NCBI RefSeq assembly: GCF_050586465.1
Contig: NZ_JBOCEG010000003.1
Location: 1 to 64,000, forward strand
Direction: 5' to 3'
Length of the DNA: 64,000 nucleotides
Source: CAJXYS01 sp913063035
GTDB taxonomy: Bacteria > Pseudomonadota > Alphaproteobacteria > Rhodobacterales > Rhodobacteraceae
The position numbers were made by a program, and so were the translations under genes. Under the pieces are notes generated by a model, which was not told the origin of the DNA, made no database searches, and was given only the letters and a program-made list of their open reading frames with translations. Positions 8,473 through 19,102 of the stretch are shown piece after piece. The first letter of the stretch is position 1. Each line of letters starts with the position of its first letter.

Positions 8473-9645
8473 TCAGCCGCGGGCCTCGATCGAGGCGACG
8501 AAACGCTCGAAGAGATAATAGCTGTCCTGCGGTCCGGGGCTCGCCTCGGGGTGATACTGCACGCTGAAGACCGGGCGATCCGTCATGCGGATGCCGCAGT
8601 TCGACCCGTCGAAGAGCGAGACATGGGTTTCCATGACGCCCCCGGGCAGGGTCTGGCTGTCCACGGTGAAGCCGTGGTTCATCGAGGTGATCTCGACCTT
8701 GCCGGTCTCGAGATCCTTCACGGGATGGTTGGCGCCGTGATGGCCGTGGTTCATCTTGACGGTGGTCGCGCCAAGCGCGCGGGCCAGCATCTGGTGCCCG
8801 AGGCAGATCCCGAAGACCGGGATATCGGTCTTGTCCATGATCTCGCGGATCATGGGCACGGCGTATTCGCCGGTCGCCGCCGGGTCGCCCGGCCCGTTGG
8901 ACAGGAACAGCCCCTCGGGCTCCTGGGCGAGGATTTCCTCGGCCGTGGCGGTGGCCGGCATCACGGTCACGTCGCAGCCCGCGCTGGCGAGGCAGCGCAG
9001 GATGTTCCGCTTGGCGCCGTAATCGACGGCGACGACGCGCCGCCCCGGCGTCTCGCGCCGGCTGTAGCCCTCGGGCCAGGCCCAGCGCATCTCGTCCCAG
9101 CGGTAGGATTGCACGCAGCTGACGTCGCGCGCGAGGTCCAGCCCGACGAGCCCGGGGAAGCTCCGCGCCCGCGCGACCAGCGCCTCGATGTCGAAATTGC
9201 CCTGCGGGTCATGCGAGATCGCCGCGTGCGGCGCGCCCTGCTGGCGGATCGCGCGGGTCAGGCGGCGCGTGTCGACACCGCCGATCCCGATGCGGCCGTG
9301 CCGCGCCAGCCATTCGCCCAGCCGCGCCTCTGCGCGCCAGTTCGAGGGTTCGGTCGGGTCCCACTTGACCACCATCCCGGCCGCGACCGGGTCGGCGGTC
9401 TCGTCATCCTCGGCATTGGTGCCGGTATTGCCGATATGGGGAAAGGTGAAGGTCACGATCTGCCCGGCATAGGAGGGATCGGTCATGATCTCCTGGTAGC
9501 CGGTCATCGCCGTGTTGAAACAGAGCTCGGCCACGGCGTCGCCGGTGGCGCCGAATCCCCTGCCGTAGAGGATGGTTCCATCCGCGAGCGCGATGCAGGC
9601 GGTGGCGGTGTCCCGGGTCGTCATCGGCTGGGTGTCGGCAGGCAT
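8473..9645 (-). CDS. carA: carbamoyl-phosphate synthase, small (glutamine amidotransferase) subunit
   Basis: A 390-residue protein. It hydrolyses glutamine and passes ammonia to CarB for carbamoyl phosphate, feeding arginine and pyrimidine synthesis. The N-terminal CPSase small-chain domain (GYQEIMTDPSYAGQI near residue 55) is followed by a class I amidotransferase domain with the nucleophile in FGICLGHQ and the catalytic His/Glu in VQYHPEASPGP near the C-terminus. The start MPADTQPMTT is preferred; MTTRD seven codons later is possible. It is divergent from the YqeY-like gene, a neighbour pair common in Rhodobacteraceae. carB is not in the window. Confidence 0.96.
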   Translation of the reverse strand: MPADTQPMTTRDTATACIALADGTILYGRGFGATGDAVAELCFNTAMTGYQEIMTDPSYAGQIVTFTFPHIGNTGTNAEDDETADPVAAGMVVKWDPTEPSNWRAEARLGEWLARHGRIGIGGVDTRRLTRAIRQQGAPHAAISHDPQGNFDIEALVARARSFPGLVGLDLARDVSCVQSYRWDEMRWAWPEGYSRRETPGRRVVAVDYGAKRNILRCLASAGCDVTVMPATATAEEILAQEPEGLFLSNGPGDPAATGEYAVPMIREIMDKTDIPVFGICLGHQMLARALGATTVKMNHGHHGANHPVKDLETGKVEITSMNHGFTVDSQTLPGGVMETHVSLFDGSNCGIRMTDRPVFSVQYHPEASPGPQDSYYLFERFVASIEARG

Positions 9646-9825
9646 GGGCGAGTCTCGCGGCTGGATCGGGGCGAACCTATGATCGGGGGCAGGAAGCGTC
9701 AAGTAAGATACGGAAAAACAAACACTTTCATAACAATGACTTAGTATGGTCGCGGGTGGTTGTCTCCGCTGCGCGGGGCAAGTATTGTCGGAACTTCGAC
9801 CACGCTCATGGGGATGAGAAAGCCG

Positions 9826-10284
9826 ATGGAGATGAGAGACCGTATCACGGCGGCGCTGAAAGAGGCCATGAAGGCCAAGGACCAGGACCGCCTGTCGACA
9901 TTGCGCCTGATCAACGCGGCGATCAAGGACCGCGACATCGCGATCCGCAGCGACGGGCGCGGCGACGGCGTCGGCGACGACGAGATCCTCGCGATCCTCG
10001 GGCGCATGGTCAAGCAACGCCAGGAGAGCGTCCGCGCCTATGAAGAGGGCGGCCGGCTGGACCTGGCCGAGCGCGAACAGCGCGAGGTCGAGGTGATCGA
10101 GGAATTCCTGCCGCGCCAGCTCTCCGAGGCGGAGGTCGACAAGGCAGTCGAGGCCGCGGTCCGCGAGGTGGGCGCCGAGTCGATCCGCGACATGGGCCGC
10201 GTCATGGGCGTGCTCAAGTCCAGGTATACCGGCCAGATGGATTTCGGCGTGGTCGGGCCCAAGGTGAAGGCCCGGCTCGGCTAG
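9826..10284 (+). CDS. GatB/YqeY domain-containing protein
   Basis: A 152-residue helical protein of the YqeY family, similar to the tRNA-binding tail of GatB. Diagnostic segments are ITAALKEAMKAKDQDRLSTL at the N-terminus, EFLPRQLSEAEV in the middle, and MGRVMGVLKSRYTGQMDFG near the end. The start is uncertain: ATGs at 9814, 9826 and 9832 are all in frame. I chose MEMRDRIT because it gives the normal family length. It is thought to be linked to tRNA-dependent amidation, but its exact role is unsettled. Confidence 0.9.
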   Translation: MEMRDRITAALKEAMKAKDQDRLSTLRLINAAIKDRDIAIRSDGRGDGVGDDEILAILGRMVKQRQESVRAYEEGGRLDLAEREQREVEVIEEFLPRQLSEAEVDKAVEAAVREVGAESIRDMGRVMGVLKSRYTGQMDFGVVGPKVKARLG

Positions 10285-10286
10285 TC

Positions 10287-10306
10287 CCGGCCGCCGCGGC
10301 GGCCGG
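10287..10306. terminator. 20-bp palindrome between convergent genes
   Basis: CCGGCCGCCG followed directly by CGGCGGCCGG forms a perfect 20-bp palindrome three bases after the YqeY-like stop codon and six bases before the stop of the convergent DUF2244 gene. It probably ends transcription from both sides, although there is no T tract. Confidence 0.4.
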
Positions 10307-10311
10307 CCCGG

Positions 10312-10866
10312 TCAGGCCGGCGGCGGCGACGGGCTCGGCGGCTGCGCGGCCTGTGCCAGCAGGCGTTCGAGATCGGCGAAAAGGCCCGCGCGTTCCTCGG
10401 GGCTGAGGAAGGCGCCGAGCTCGATCTCGCGCCCGCCGCCCTTCAGCGTCAGGTATTTGGGCACCGGCCCGCCATCTTCGTGCAGGGTGGCCTTGGTCCA
10501 GTAGGGGTTCGCCGCCCATTCCCGGACATCGCCGCGCGGCTCGTGGCGGGTGACGCGGATCAGGTCATGCCCGATCTCCAGCCGCTCGTAGAGCGCGCCG
10601 TCCGCCGTGTTGCGCCGGATCGCGTGCCAGAGCGCCCAGACCGTGCCAATCAGGAAGGGCAGCATCGCCCAGAGCGCGAGCGTGCCCAGCAGCGCGATCA
10701 GCGGGATCAGCAGGAACCCGCAGGCCACCGCGATCACCCAGGCGAAGCCTTCGGGCGGCAGTGACCGGTGCGGGCGCAGCACGACCTGGTAGAACGGCGC
10801 CTCCGAAGCGGAAGGGGCCCCGGCATCTGCCGGAGCCCCCCCATGCGTCACATGCTCCAGCGGCAT
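10312..10866 (-). CDS. DUF2244 domain membrane protein
   Basis: A 184-residue protein. Two adjacent membrane helices lie at about residues 38-80 (FAWVIAVACGFLLIPLIALL and LALWAMLPFLIGTVWALWHA), followed by a soluble C-terminal domain with REWAANPYWTKATLHEDGG and a proline-rich tail. It matches the DUF2244 pattern, a family often encoded beside cytochrome oxidase genes. Its ATG overlaps the ctaD stop (TGATG), so it is translationally coupled to oxidase subunit I. A role in oxidase assembly or maturation is inference from this linkage. Confidence 0.8.
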   Translation of the reverse strand: MPLEHVTHGGAPADAGAPSASEAPFYQVVLRPHRSLPPEGFAWVIAVACGFLLIPLIALLGTLALWAMLPFLIGTVWALWHAIRRNTADGALYERLEIGHDLIRVTRHEPRGDVREWAANPYWTKATLHEDGGPVPKYLTLKGGGREIELGAFLSPEERAGLFADLERLLAQAAQPPSPSPPPA

Positions 10867-12539
10867 CAGTGGTGCGCCGGCCTGTCCCACATGTCCTGGG
10901 TGGGCAGGGTCTCGAAGGTGTGCTCCGGCGGGGGCGAGGACACGGTCCATTCCAGCGTGTCCGCCGACTCGCCCCAGTAGTTGTCCGCGGTCTCCTTGCG
11001 GCCGGCGAAGAGCGCGTAGAACACGACGCCGATGAAGAACACGAATGAGGCGAACGACAGGAACGCGCCCCAGGACGACACCGCGTTCCAGAAGGCGAAG
11101 GCCTCCGGGTAGTCGATGTAGCGGCGCGGCATGCCCTGGCGCCCCAGGAAGTGCTGCGGGAAGAAGGTCAGGTTGGCCCCCACGAAGAAGGTCCAGAAAT
11201 GCACCTGGCCCGCCCATTCCGGGTACTGGCGGCCGCTCATCTTGCCGAACCAGTAGTAGATGCCGGCGAAGATGCAGAAGACCGCGCCGAGGCTCATCAC
11301 GTAGTGGAAATGCGCCACCACGTAATAGGTGTCGTGGTAGGCCCGGTCGATCCCGGCCTGGGACAGCACGATGCCCGTGACGCCGCCGATGGTGAAGAGG
11401 AAAAGGAAGCCGAAGGCGAAGAGCATCGGCGTCTTGAACTCCACCGAACCGCCCCACATCGTGGCGATCCAGCTGAAGACCTTGATGCCCGTGGGCACCG
11501 CGATCACCATGGTCGCCAGCATGAAGTAGGACTGCTGCGTCAGGCTCATGCCCACGGTGTACATGTGGTGCGCCCAGACCACGAAGCCCAGCGCCCCGAT
11601 CGCGATCATCGCCCAGACCATCGGCAGGTAGCCGAAGATCGGCTTGCGCGAGAAGGTGGCGATGACGTGGCTGATCAGGCCGAAGCCCGGCAGGATGATC
11701 ATGTAGACCTCGGGATGGCCGAAGAACCACAGCAGGTGCTGGTAGAGCACCGGGTCGCCGCCGCCGGCGGGATCGAAGAAGGTGGTGCCGAAGTTACGGT
11801 CGGTCAGCAGCATGGTGATCGCGCCGGCCAGCACGGGCAGCGACAGCAGGATCAGCCAGGCGGTGACGAAGATCGACCAGGCGAAGAGCGGCGCCTTGAA
11901 GAGCGTCATGCCGGGCGCGCGCATGTTGAGGAAGGTGGTGATCATGTTGATCGCGCCCAGGATCGACGACGCGCCCGAGACGTGCACGGCGAAGATCGCG
12001 AGGTCCATCGACATCCCGGCCTCGCGCGTCGAGAGCGGCGCGTAGAGCACCCAGCCCACGCCGGTGCCGAGCTGGCCGTTGCCCCCCGGCGCCAGCAGCG
12101 ACGCCACCGCCAGCGAAGAGCCCGCCACGTACATCCAGTAGGACAGGTTGTTCATGCGCGGGAAGGCCATGTCCGGCGCGCCGATCATCAGCGGCATGAA
12201 GTAGTTGCCGAAGCCGCCGAACAGCGCCGGGATCACCACGAAGAACATCATCAGGATGCCGTGGCCGGTGATCAGAACGTTCCAGAGATGCCCGTTCGGG
12301 GTGCAGTTCTCGGCCGCCGCGGCGACGAGGCTGGCGCCCTCGAGGCACATGTACTGGACGCCGGGCTCCATGAGCTCCATGCGCATGTAGACGGTGAAGG
12401 CCACCGAGATGAAGCCGAGCAGGCCGGCCGTGAAGAGATAAAGGATCCCGATATCCTTGTGGTTCGTCGACATGAACCAGCGCGTGAAGAAACCCTTCTC
12501 CCCGTGCTCGTCATGTGCATGCATGGCTGCGTCGGCCAT
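10866..12539 (-). CDS. ctaD: cytochrome c oxidase subunit I (aa3 type)
   Basis: A 557-residue, twelve-helix subunit carrying haem a and the haem a3-CuB oxygen-reducing centre in the inner membrane. Visible signatures are FMSTNHKDIG at the N-terminus, the CuB/His-Tyr site HPEVYMIILPGFG, HHMYTVG, and the haem ligands in HDTYYVVAHFHYV. The ATG at 12539 (MADAAMHAH) is chosen over the GTG three bases earlier. Subunits II and III are not in the window. This is the usual alphaproteobacterial arrangement, with ctaD separate from the ctaC-B-G-E cluster. An FNR-type box sits 128 bp upstream. Confidence 0.97.
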   Translation of the reverse strand: MADAAMHAHDEHGEKGFFTRWFMSTNHKDIGILYLFTAGLLGFISVAFTVYMRMELMEPGVQYMCLEGASLVAAAAENCTPNGHLWNVLITGHGILMMFFVVIPALFGGFGNYFMPLMIGAPDMAFPRMNNLSYWMYVAGSSLAVASLLAPGGNGQLGTGVGWVLYAPLSTREAGMSMDLAIFAVHVSGASSILGAINMITTFLNMRAPGMTLFKAPLFAWSIFVTAWLILLSLPVLAGAITMLLTDRNFGTTFFDPAGGGDPVLYQHLLWFFGHPEVYMIILPGFGLISHVIATFSRKPIFGYLPMVWAMIAIGALGFVVWAHHMYTVGMSLTQQSYFMLATMVIAVPTGIKVFSWIATMWGGSVEFKTPMLFAFGFLFLFTIGGVTGIVLSQAGIDRAYHDTYYVVAHFHYVMSLGAVFCIFAGIYYWFGKMSGRQYPEWAGQVHFWTFFVGANLTFFPQHFLGRQGMPRRYIDYPEAFAFWNAVSSWGAFLSFASFVFFIGVVFYALFAGRKETADNYWGESADTLEWTVSSPPPEHTFETLPTQDMWDRPAHH

Positions 12540-12667
12540 CACGTACTCCCGTTCCTTTGGTCTGGTCCACGTCGCGGCTTTCCCGCCCGCGCGCGGTTAT
12601 CAGGTCCGATTTTTAATCGCCGCGTGCTGTCAGGGCAATCGCTGATACCCGGTTTCCGTGGGAAAAA

Positions 12668-12681
12668 TTGACACAGATCAA
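12668..12681. promoter_or_regulatory. FNR/FnrL-type box upstream of ctaD
   Basis: TTGACACAGATCAA matches the TTGAT-N4-ATCAA Crp/Fnr consensus at 9 of the 10 defined bases. It lies between lipB (ends 12751 on the minus strand) and ctaD (starts 12539), so ctaD is the natural target. Oxygen control by FnrL is inference. Confidence 0.55.
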
Positions 12682-12750
12682 ATATTGAATATGTCGTGCG
12701 GGGTTTTTCCCGTCCGATCGGGGGGTCTGACCCTCGAAAGGCGGGGGCGG

Positions 12751-13410
12751 TCAGCGGCGCGCGGGGCCGAAAACCTCGTCGAAGGTGCGCTTCAGCGCCA
12801 CGTCCACATCCGTCAGCGTCACCGGCAGGCCCAGATCCACGAGACTCGTCACCCCGTGCTCGCGGATGCCGCAGGGAACGATTCCCTCGAAATGATCGAG
12901 GTCGGGATCGACGTTGATCGAGATGCCGTGAAAGCTGACCCAGCGCCGGACCCGGACGCCGATCGCGGCGATCTTGTCCTCGGGGGGATGGCCGGCGGGG
13001 GTCAGCGGCTTGTCGTCGCGCACCACCCAGACGCCGACGCGGCCGGCGCGCCGCTCGCCCCGGACGCTGAACTCGGCCAGGGTCGCGATGACCCAGTCCT
13101 CGAGCGCCCGGACATAGGCGCGGATGTCGCGCCCGCGCCGGTTCAGGTCGAGCATGACGTAGGCCACGCGCTGGCCGGGGCCGTGATAGGTGTATTCGCC
13201 GCCGCGCCGCGTCGGGTAGACCGGGAACCGGTCGGGATCGGTCAGGTCTTCGGCGCGGGCGCTGGTGCCGGCGGTATAGAGAGGGGGATGTTCCAGCAGC
13301 CACACGGCCTCGCCGGCCGCGCCCCGCGCGATGGCGTCGGCGCGGGCCTCCATCTCGCGCTCCGCGGCCCGGTAATCGACCGGTCTGTCCGAGATGATCC
13401 ATTCCACCAT
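12751..13410 (-). CDS. lipB: octanoyltransferase (lipoyl(octanoyl) transferase)
   Basis: A 219-residue enzyme that moves octanoyl from acyl carrier protein to lipoyl domains of 2-oxoacid dehydrogenases and the glycine cleavage H protein. Family signatures are RRGGEYTYHGPGQ (about residue 68), the catalytic lysine region with DKIAAIGVRVRRWVSFHG, and the catalytic cysteine in GIVPCGI. The start MVEWIISDR at 13410 is the normal family opening; the upstream extension in this frame is low-complexity. It is on the same strand as ctaD, separated by a 211-bp gap containing the FNR-type box. Confidence 0.95.
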   Translation of the reverse strand: MVEWIISDRPVDYRAAEREMEARADAIARGAAGEAVWLLEHPPLYTAGTSARAEDLTDPDRFPVYPTRRGGEYTYHGPGQRVAYVMLDLNRRGRDIRAYVRALEDWVIATLAEFSVRGERRAGRVGVWVVRDDKPLTPAGHPPEDKIAAIGVRVRRWVSFHGISINVDPDLDHFEGIVPCGIREHGVTSLVDLGLPVTLTDVDVALKRTFDEVFGPARR

Positions 13411-13622
13411 GCCTGCGCCGCCCACCGATCCCTGTCGCCCGTGCCCGCCGGCGTGGCGGGCGCGCGCATTATCCGACGGGACGCGAGCCGCCACAACGCG
13501 ATTCCCGGCGCCTCCGGGATGCGCGGCCGGGGTTCGGAAAAGACTGGCAAGAATCCGGAATATACCCCTTCACATCCCCGAACCGAGCCGCTAAATAGCG
13601 GCCTCACCAAGCCAGAGACTGT

Positions 13623-13709
13623 GCGGTCGTGGCGGAATTGGTAGACGCGCAGCGTTGAGGTCGCTGTGGGGTAACACCCGTGGAAGTTCGAATCTTCTCG
13701 ACCGCACCA
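13623..13709 (+). tRNA. tRNA-Leu (anticodon GAG), CCA encoded
   Basis: The acceptor arms GCGGTCG and CGACCGC pair perfectly. The anticodon stem CAGCG/CGCTG encloses the loop TTGAGGT with GAG at 13657-13659. There is a long class II variable arm (TGGGGTAACACCCG) and a T-arm with TTCGAAT. CCA is encoded at 13707-13709. It reads CUC/CUU leucine codons. Confidence 0.96.
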
Positions 13710-14042
13710 TCTTTGCCCCGGCGCTCCCGAAAAAACGCTTTCGAATCCCCGTAGTCGCCCTTGCGCTTGGGATGCGCCGGACGTCCGCGTCTCGCGGCCC
13801 GCGTGTTTCACGTTTGCCCAAATATTGTGCGCCTCTCTGGCGGCGCTGCCCAAGAAACAGCGGGTTTCACAAGCAAAAACCATCCTAAATATCTGTTTAT
13901 AAATAAAAAAACGCGCATTAAGTTTCGTGAAACTTCCGCGTTGATCTTCGGAGCGAGCATGTTACCGTTCTGACCGACGCGGGCAAAGAACCCGGCAAAG
14001 ACAACAGAACGCCGCATGGGCGACCAGCAGAGGGGATAACGC
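13710..14042. promoter_or_regulatory. intergenic leader of ABC operon with 16-bp inverted repeat
   Basis: This 333-base stretch has no convincing gene. It becomes AT-rich from about 13865. AAGTTTC (13920-13926) and GAAACTT (13929-13935) form an inverted repeat with a 2-base centre, about 110 bp before the ABC transporter start. It is a good candidate operator for the polyamine-type operon. A promoter was not picked out with confidence. Confidence 0.35.
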
Positions 14043-15140
<1,098 letters not shown>

Positions 15141-15158
15141 GCCTGCGTGACCAGAGAT

Positions 15159-15181
15159 GCCGGCGGCGGGGTGCCGCCGGC
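15159..15181 (+). promoter_or_regulatory. intra-operon hairpin before the binding-protein gene
   Basis: GCCGGCGGC (15159-15167) and GCCGCCGGC (15173-15181) form a perfect 9-bp stem with a 5-base loop in the ATPase/binding-protein gap. There is no T tract, so it more likely stabilises RNA ends or attenuates readthrough than fully terminates transcription. Confidence 0.4.
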
Positions 15182-15253
15182 CAACAGCAAGGGCCCCCGG
15201 GACTTCCCGGGAACCGGGAGCTCAAGTCCAACCGGGAGCATAGGGAGTATGCA

Positions 15254-16375
<1,122 letters not shown>

Positions 16376-16390
16376 TCGTCTGAGACGACC

Positions 16391-16414
16391 GGAGGGGGCC
16401 GCGCGGCCCCCTCC
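16391..16414 (+). promoter_or_regulatory. intra-operon hairpin after the binding-protein gene
   Basis: GGAGGGGGCC (16391-16400) and GGCCCCCTCC (16405-16414) form a perfect 10-bp stem with a GCGC loop, 15 bases after the stop codon. It lacks a T tract. It probably protects the upstream messenger or limits readthrough into the permeases. Confidence 0.4.
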
Positions 16415-16464
16415 ACCCCGCATGCGTTAAAGCATTTTCACAAGAACAACCCGACGGGGGGACG

Positions 16465-18129
16465 ATGAGCGATACGACCGAGTCCGGGCCGGTCCTGGCC
16501 GCAGACGGCAGGCCGCTGAAGCAGAGCCTCAACCGGGCGCTGCGCAGAGAGAAACTGCGCGCGCTGGCGCTGATCGCGCCACTGCTGATCTTCATCCTCG
16601 TCACCTTCATCGCGCCGATCGCGGACATGCTGTTCCGCTCGATCGAGAACCAGATCGTCTCGGATACGCTGCCGCGCACCGTGCAGACGCTCGACGACTG
16701 GGAAGACGAGAGCGAAGCGCCCGGCGAGGCGATCTTCGAGACCTTCTATTTCGACTTCGCGATCGCCGCCCAGCGCAAGGAGCACACCCGCCTCGGCACC
16801 CGTCTCAATTACGAGATGACCGGGATCTCGTCGCTCTTCCGCCGCACCGGCCGTGACGTCGAGGATATCGGCGAGGTCTATCTCGACCAGTTCGAGGATC
16901 TGAATGAGCTCTGGGAGGAGCCGCAGCCCTGGGTCGCGATGATGGGCTCGGACGCGTGGAAGGCCGACTATGCCGACTGGATCGCGGCGCGCGACGCCGC
17001 CGACGAGGCCGGCGAGGATTTCGGCCGTGACCCGCCCGCCTTCGTCGCTTCGGCCACCGCGCGCGAGGCCCTGCCGCGCACAACCGAGCTTTACACCGCC
17101 TTCGCCGAGGTCGTGCAGCCCGCACGCCGCGACAGCCTCGCGGACGACGAACCCTGGCCGGTGGTCTACACCGGGCTCTACCAGGATCTCATGGCGAATC
17201 CCGACGCGGCCGCGGCCTTCGGCGGGGATACCGCGTCGCTGCTTGCCGAAGCGGCCGCGGCCGTGCCGGACTTCGAGACGGTGAATTTCCGCGAGGCCTT
17301 CATCGAGGCCGAGTCGGACTGGGCCGATCCCGAGGTCTGGGCCACCATCAAGGTCTTCGCGCCGGAATTCACCACCGGCTATTTCCTCGCCTCCGTCGAT
17401 CTCGAGAAGACGCCGGACGGGGTCGAGGTGAAGCCCGAGAACGAACAGATCTACAAGCTGCTGTTCGGGCGCACGATGTTCATGTCGCTGACCATTACCT
17501 TCAGCTGCCTGTTGCTGGGCTACCCGGTGGCCTGGCTGCTCGCCAACCTGCCGATGCGCACGGCGAACGTGCTGATGATCCTGGTGCTGCTGCCGTTCTG
17601 GACCTCGCTGCTGGTGCGAACCTCGGCCTGGAAGGTGCTGCTGCAACAACAGGGGGTGATCAACGATATCCTCGTCTGGATCGGGATCATCGGCGACGGG
17701 AACCGATTGATCATGATCAACAACCAGTTCGGCACGATCGTGGCGATGACGCATATCCTGCTGCCGTTCATGATCCTGCCGCTCTACTCGGTGATGCGGA
17801 CGATTCCGCCGAGCTACCTGCGCGCGGCCAAGTCGCTGGGCGCCACCAACTGGACGGCCTTCTGGCGGGTCTACTTCCCGCAATCGGTGCCGGGCATCGG
17901 CGCGGGCGCGATCCTCGTCTTCATCGTGTCCATCGGGTACTACATCACGCCCGAGCTGGTCGGCGGCACCACCGGCGTCTTCATCTCGAACCGGATCGCC
18001 TACCACATCTCCAGCTCGCTCAACTGGGGCCTCGCGGCCGCGCTGGGCTCGATCCTGCTGATCGTGGTGCTGGTTCTCTACTGGGTCTACGACAAGATCG
18101 TGGGCATCGATAACGTGAAGCTGGGGTGA
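16465..18129 (+). CDS. polyamine-type ABC permease with large periplasmic insertion
   Basis: A 554-residue PotB/PotH-type permease, well above the 280-430 residues usual for the family. The first helix (about residues 30-52, LIAPLLIFILVTFIAPIADM) is followed by roughly 270 mostly acidic, helical residues before the second helix (MSLTITFSCLLLGYPVAWLL). The C-terminal core is canonical and includes the EAA-type loop SYLRAAKSLGATNWTAFWRV. By topology the insertion should face the periplasm. It is co-transcribed with the second permease, starting 4 bases after this stop. The function of the insertion is unknown. Confidence 0.9.
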   Translation: MSDTTESGPVLAADGRPLKQSLNRALRREKLRALALIAPLLIFILVTFIAPIADMLFRSIENQIVSDTLPRTVQTLDDWEDESEAPGEAIFETFYFDFAIAAQRKEHTRLGTRLNYEMTGISSLFRRTGRDVEDIGEVYLDQFEDLNELWEEPQPWVAMMGSDAWKADYADWIAARDAADEAGEDFGRDPPAFVASATAREALPRTTELYTAFAEVVQPARRDSLADDEPWPVVYTGLYQDLMANPDAAAAFGGDTASLLAEAAAAVPDFETVNFREAFIEAESDWADPEVWATIKVFAPEFTTGYFLASVDLEKTPDGVEVKPENEQIYKLLFGRTMFMSLTITFSCLLLGYPVAWLLANLPMRTANVLMILVLLPFWTSLLVRTSAWKVLLQQQGVINDILVWIGIIGDGNRLIMINNQFGTIVAMTHILLPFMILPLYSVMRTIPPSYLRAAKSLGATNWTAFWRVYFPQSVPGIGAGAILVFIVSIGYYITPELVGGTTGVFISNRIAYHISSSLNWGLAAALGSILLIVVLVLYWVYDKIVGIDNVKLG

Positions 18130-18133
18130 TCCA

Positions 18134-18988
18134 ATGAGCAGTCTTCCTCCATATGCCACCACGGGCCAGCGGGTCTGGTACTATTCCTTCCGCGTGATCT
18201 GCGGCGTGATCTTCTTCTTCCTGATCGCCCCGATCGTGGTGATTATCCCGCTCAGCTTCAACGCCGAGGATTTCTTCACCTTCACGCCGGAAATGCTGGC
18301 GCTGGACCCCGAGGGCTATTCGCTGAAGCATTACGAGGACTTCTTCACCAACCCGGATTGGCAGCAGGCGCTGCGGAACTCGGTCGCGATCGCCCCGGTG
18401 GCGACGCTGTTGTCGGTCAGCTTCGGCACGCTGGCCGCGATCGGGCTCAGCCAGAAGCACGTGCCCTTCCGCCGGCCGATCATGGCGATCATGATCTCGC
18501 CGATGATCGTGCCGCTGATCATCTCGGCGGCGGGGATGTACTTCTTCTACAGCCGGATCGGCCTGCAGGGAACCTATTGGGGCGTCGTGCTCTCGCATGC
18601 GGCGCTGGGCATTCCCTTCGTCATCATCACGGTGACGGCGACGCTGGTGGGGTTCGACGAAAGCCTGACGCGGGCCTCGGCCAACCTGGGCGCGAACCCC
18701 GTGCGCACCTTCTTCAAGGTCCAGATGCCGCTGATCCTGCCGGGGGTGATCTCGGGCGGGCTGTTCGCCTTCATCACCAGTTTCGACGAGGTGGTGGTGG
18801 TGCTCTTCGTCGGCTCGGCCGGGCAGAAGACGCTGCCCTGGCAGATGTTCACCGGCCTGCGCGAGCAGATCAGCCCGACGATCCTGGCGGTGGCGACGAT
18901 CCTGGTGGCGATCTCCATCGCGCTGCTGACCACGGTGGAGATCCTGCGCCGCCGGTCGGAGAAGATCCGGGGGATGTCGCCGGGCTGA
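18134..18988 (+). CDS. polyamine-type ABC permease (PotC/PotI type)
   Basis: A 284-residue six-helix permease. The first helix is near residues 17-40 (VICGVIFFFLIAPIVVIIPL). The EAA loop is LTRASANLGANPVRTFFKV near residue 180, the contact site for the ATPase. It begins four bases after the first permease stop and ends the operon; a rho-independent terminator follows at 19036. It has the normal size for the family, unlike its partner. Confidence 0.92.
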   Translation: MSSLPPYATTGQRVWYYSFRVICGVIFFFLIAPIVVIIPLSFNAEDFFTFTPEMLALDPEGYSLKHYEDFFTNPDWQQALRNSVAIAPVATLLSVSFGTLAAIGLSQKHVPFRRPIMAIMISPMIVPLIISAAGMYFFYSRIGLQGTYWGVVLSHAALGIPFVIITVTATLVGFDESLTRASANLGANPVRTFFKVQMPLILPGVISGGLFAFITSFDEVVVVLFVGSAGQKTLPWQMFTGLREQISPTILAVATILVAISIALLTTVEILRRRSEKIRGMSPG

Positions 18989-19035
18989 CCCCGGTGGTCA
19001 TATCGCGGCGGGCCTTCGGCCCGCCAAGCCTTCAG

Positions 19036-19061
19036 CGCGCGCCCCTTCGGGCGCGCGTTTT
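19036..19061 (+). terminator. rho-independent terminator of the ABC operon
   Basis: CGCGCGCCC (19036-19044) and GGGCGCGCG (19049-19057) form a 9-bp stem with a CTTC loop, followed by TTTT. A second GC hairpin (GGCGGGCC/GGCCCGCC, 19007-19025) precedes it. Confidence 0.75.
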
Positions 19062-19102
19062 GCCTCCGGCGGGGATATTTCCGGAACGATGACGCGCGGC
19101 GC

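Noticed and set aside
11151..12671. Long open frame antisense to ctaD
   Set aside because: Its protein is a His/Glu/Arg/Ala-rich shadow, and ctaD on the other strand has all haem-copper oxidase motifs.
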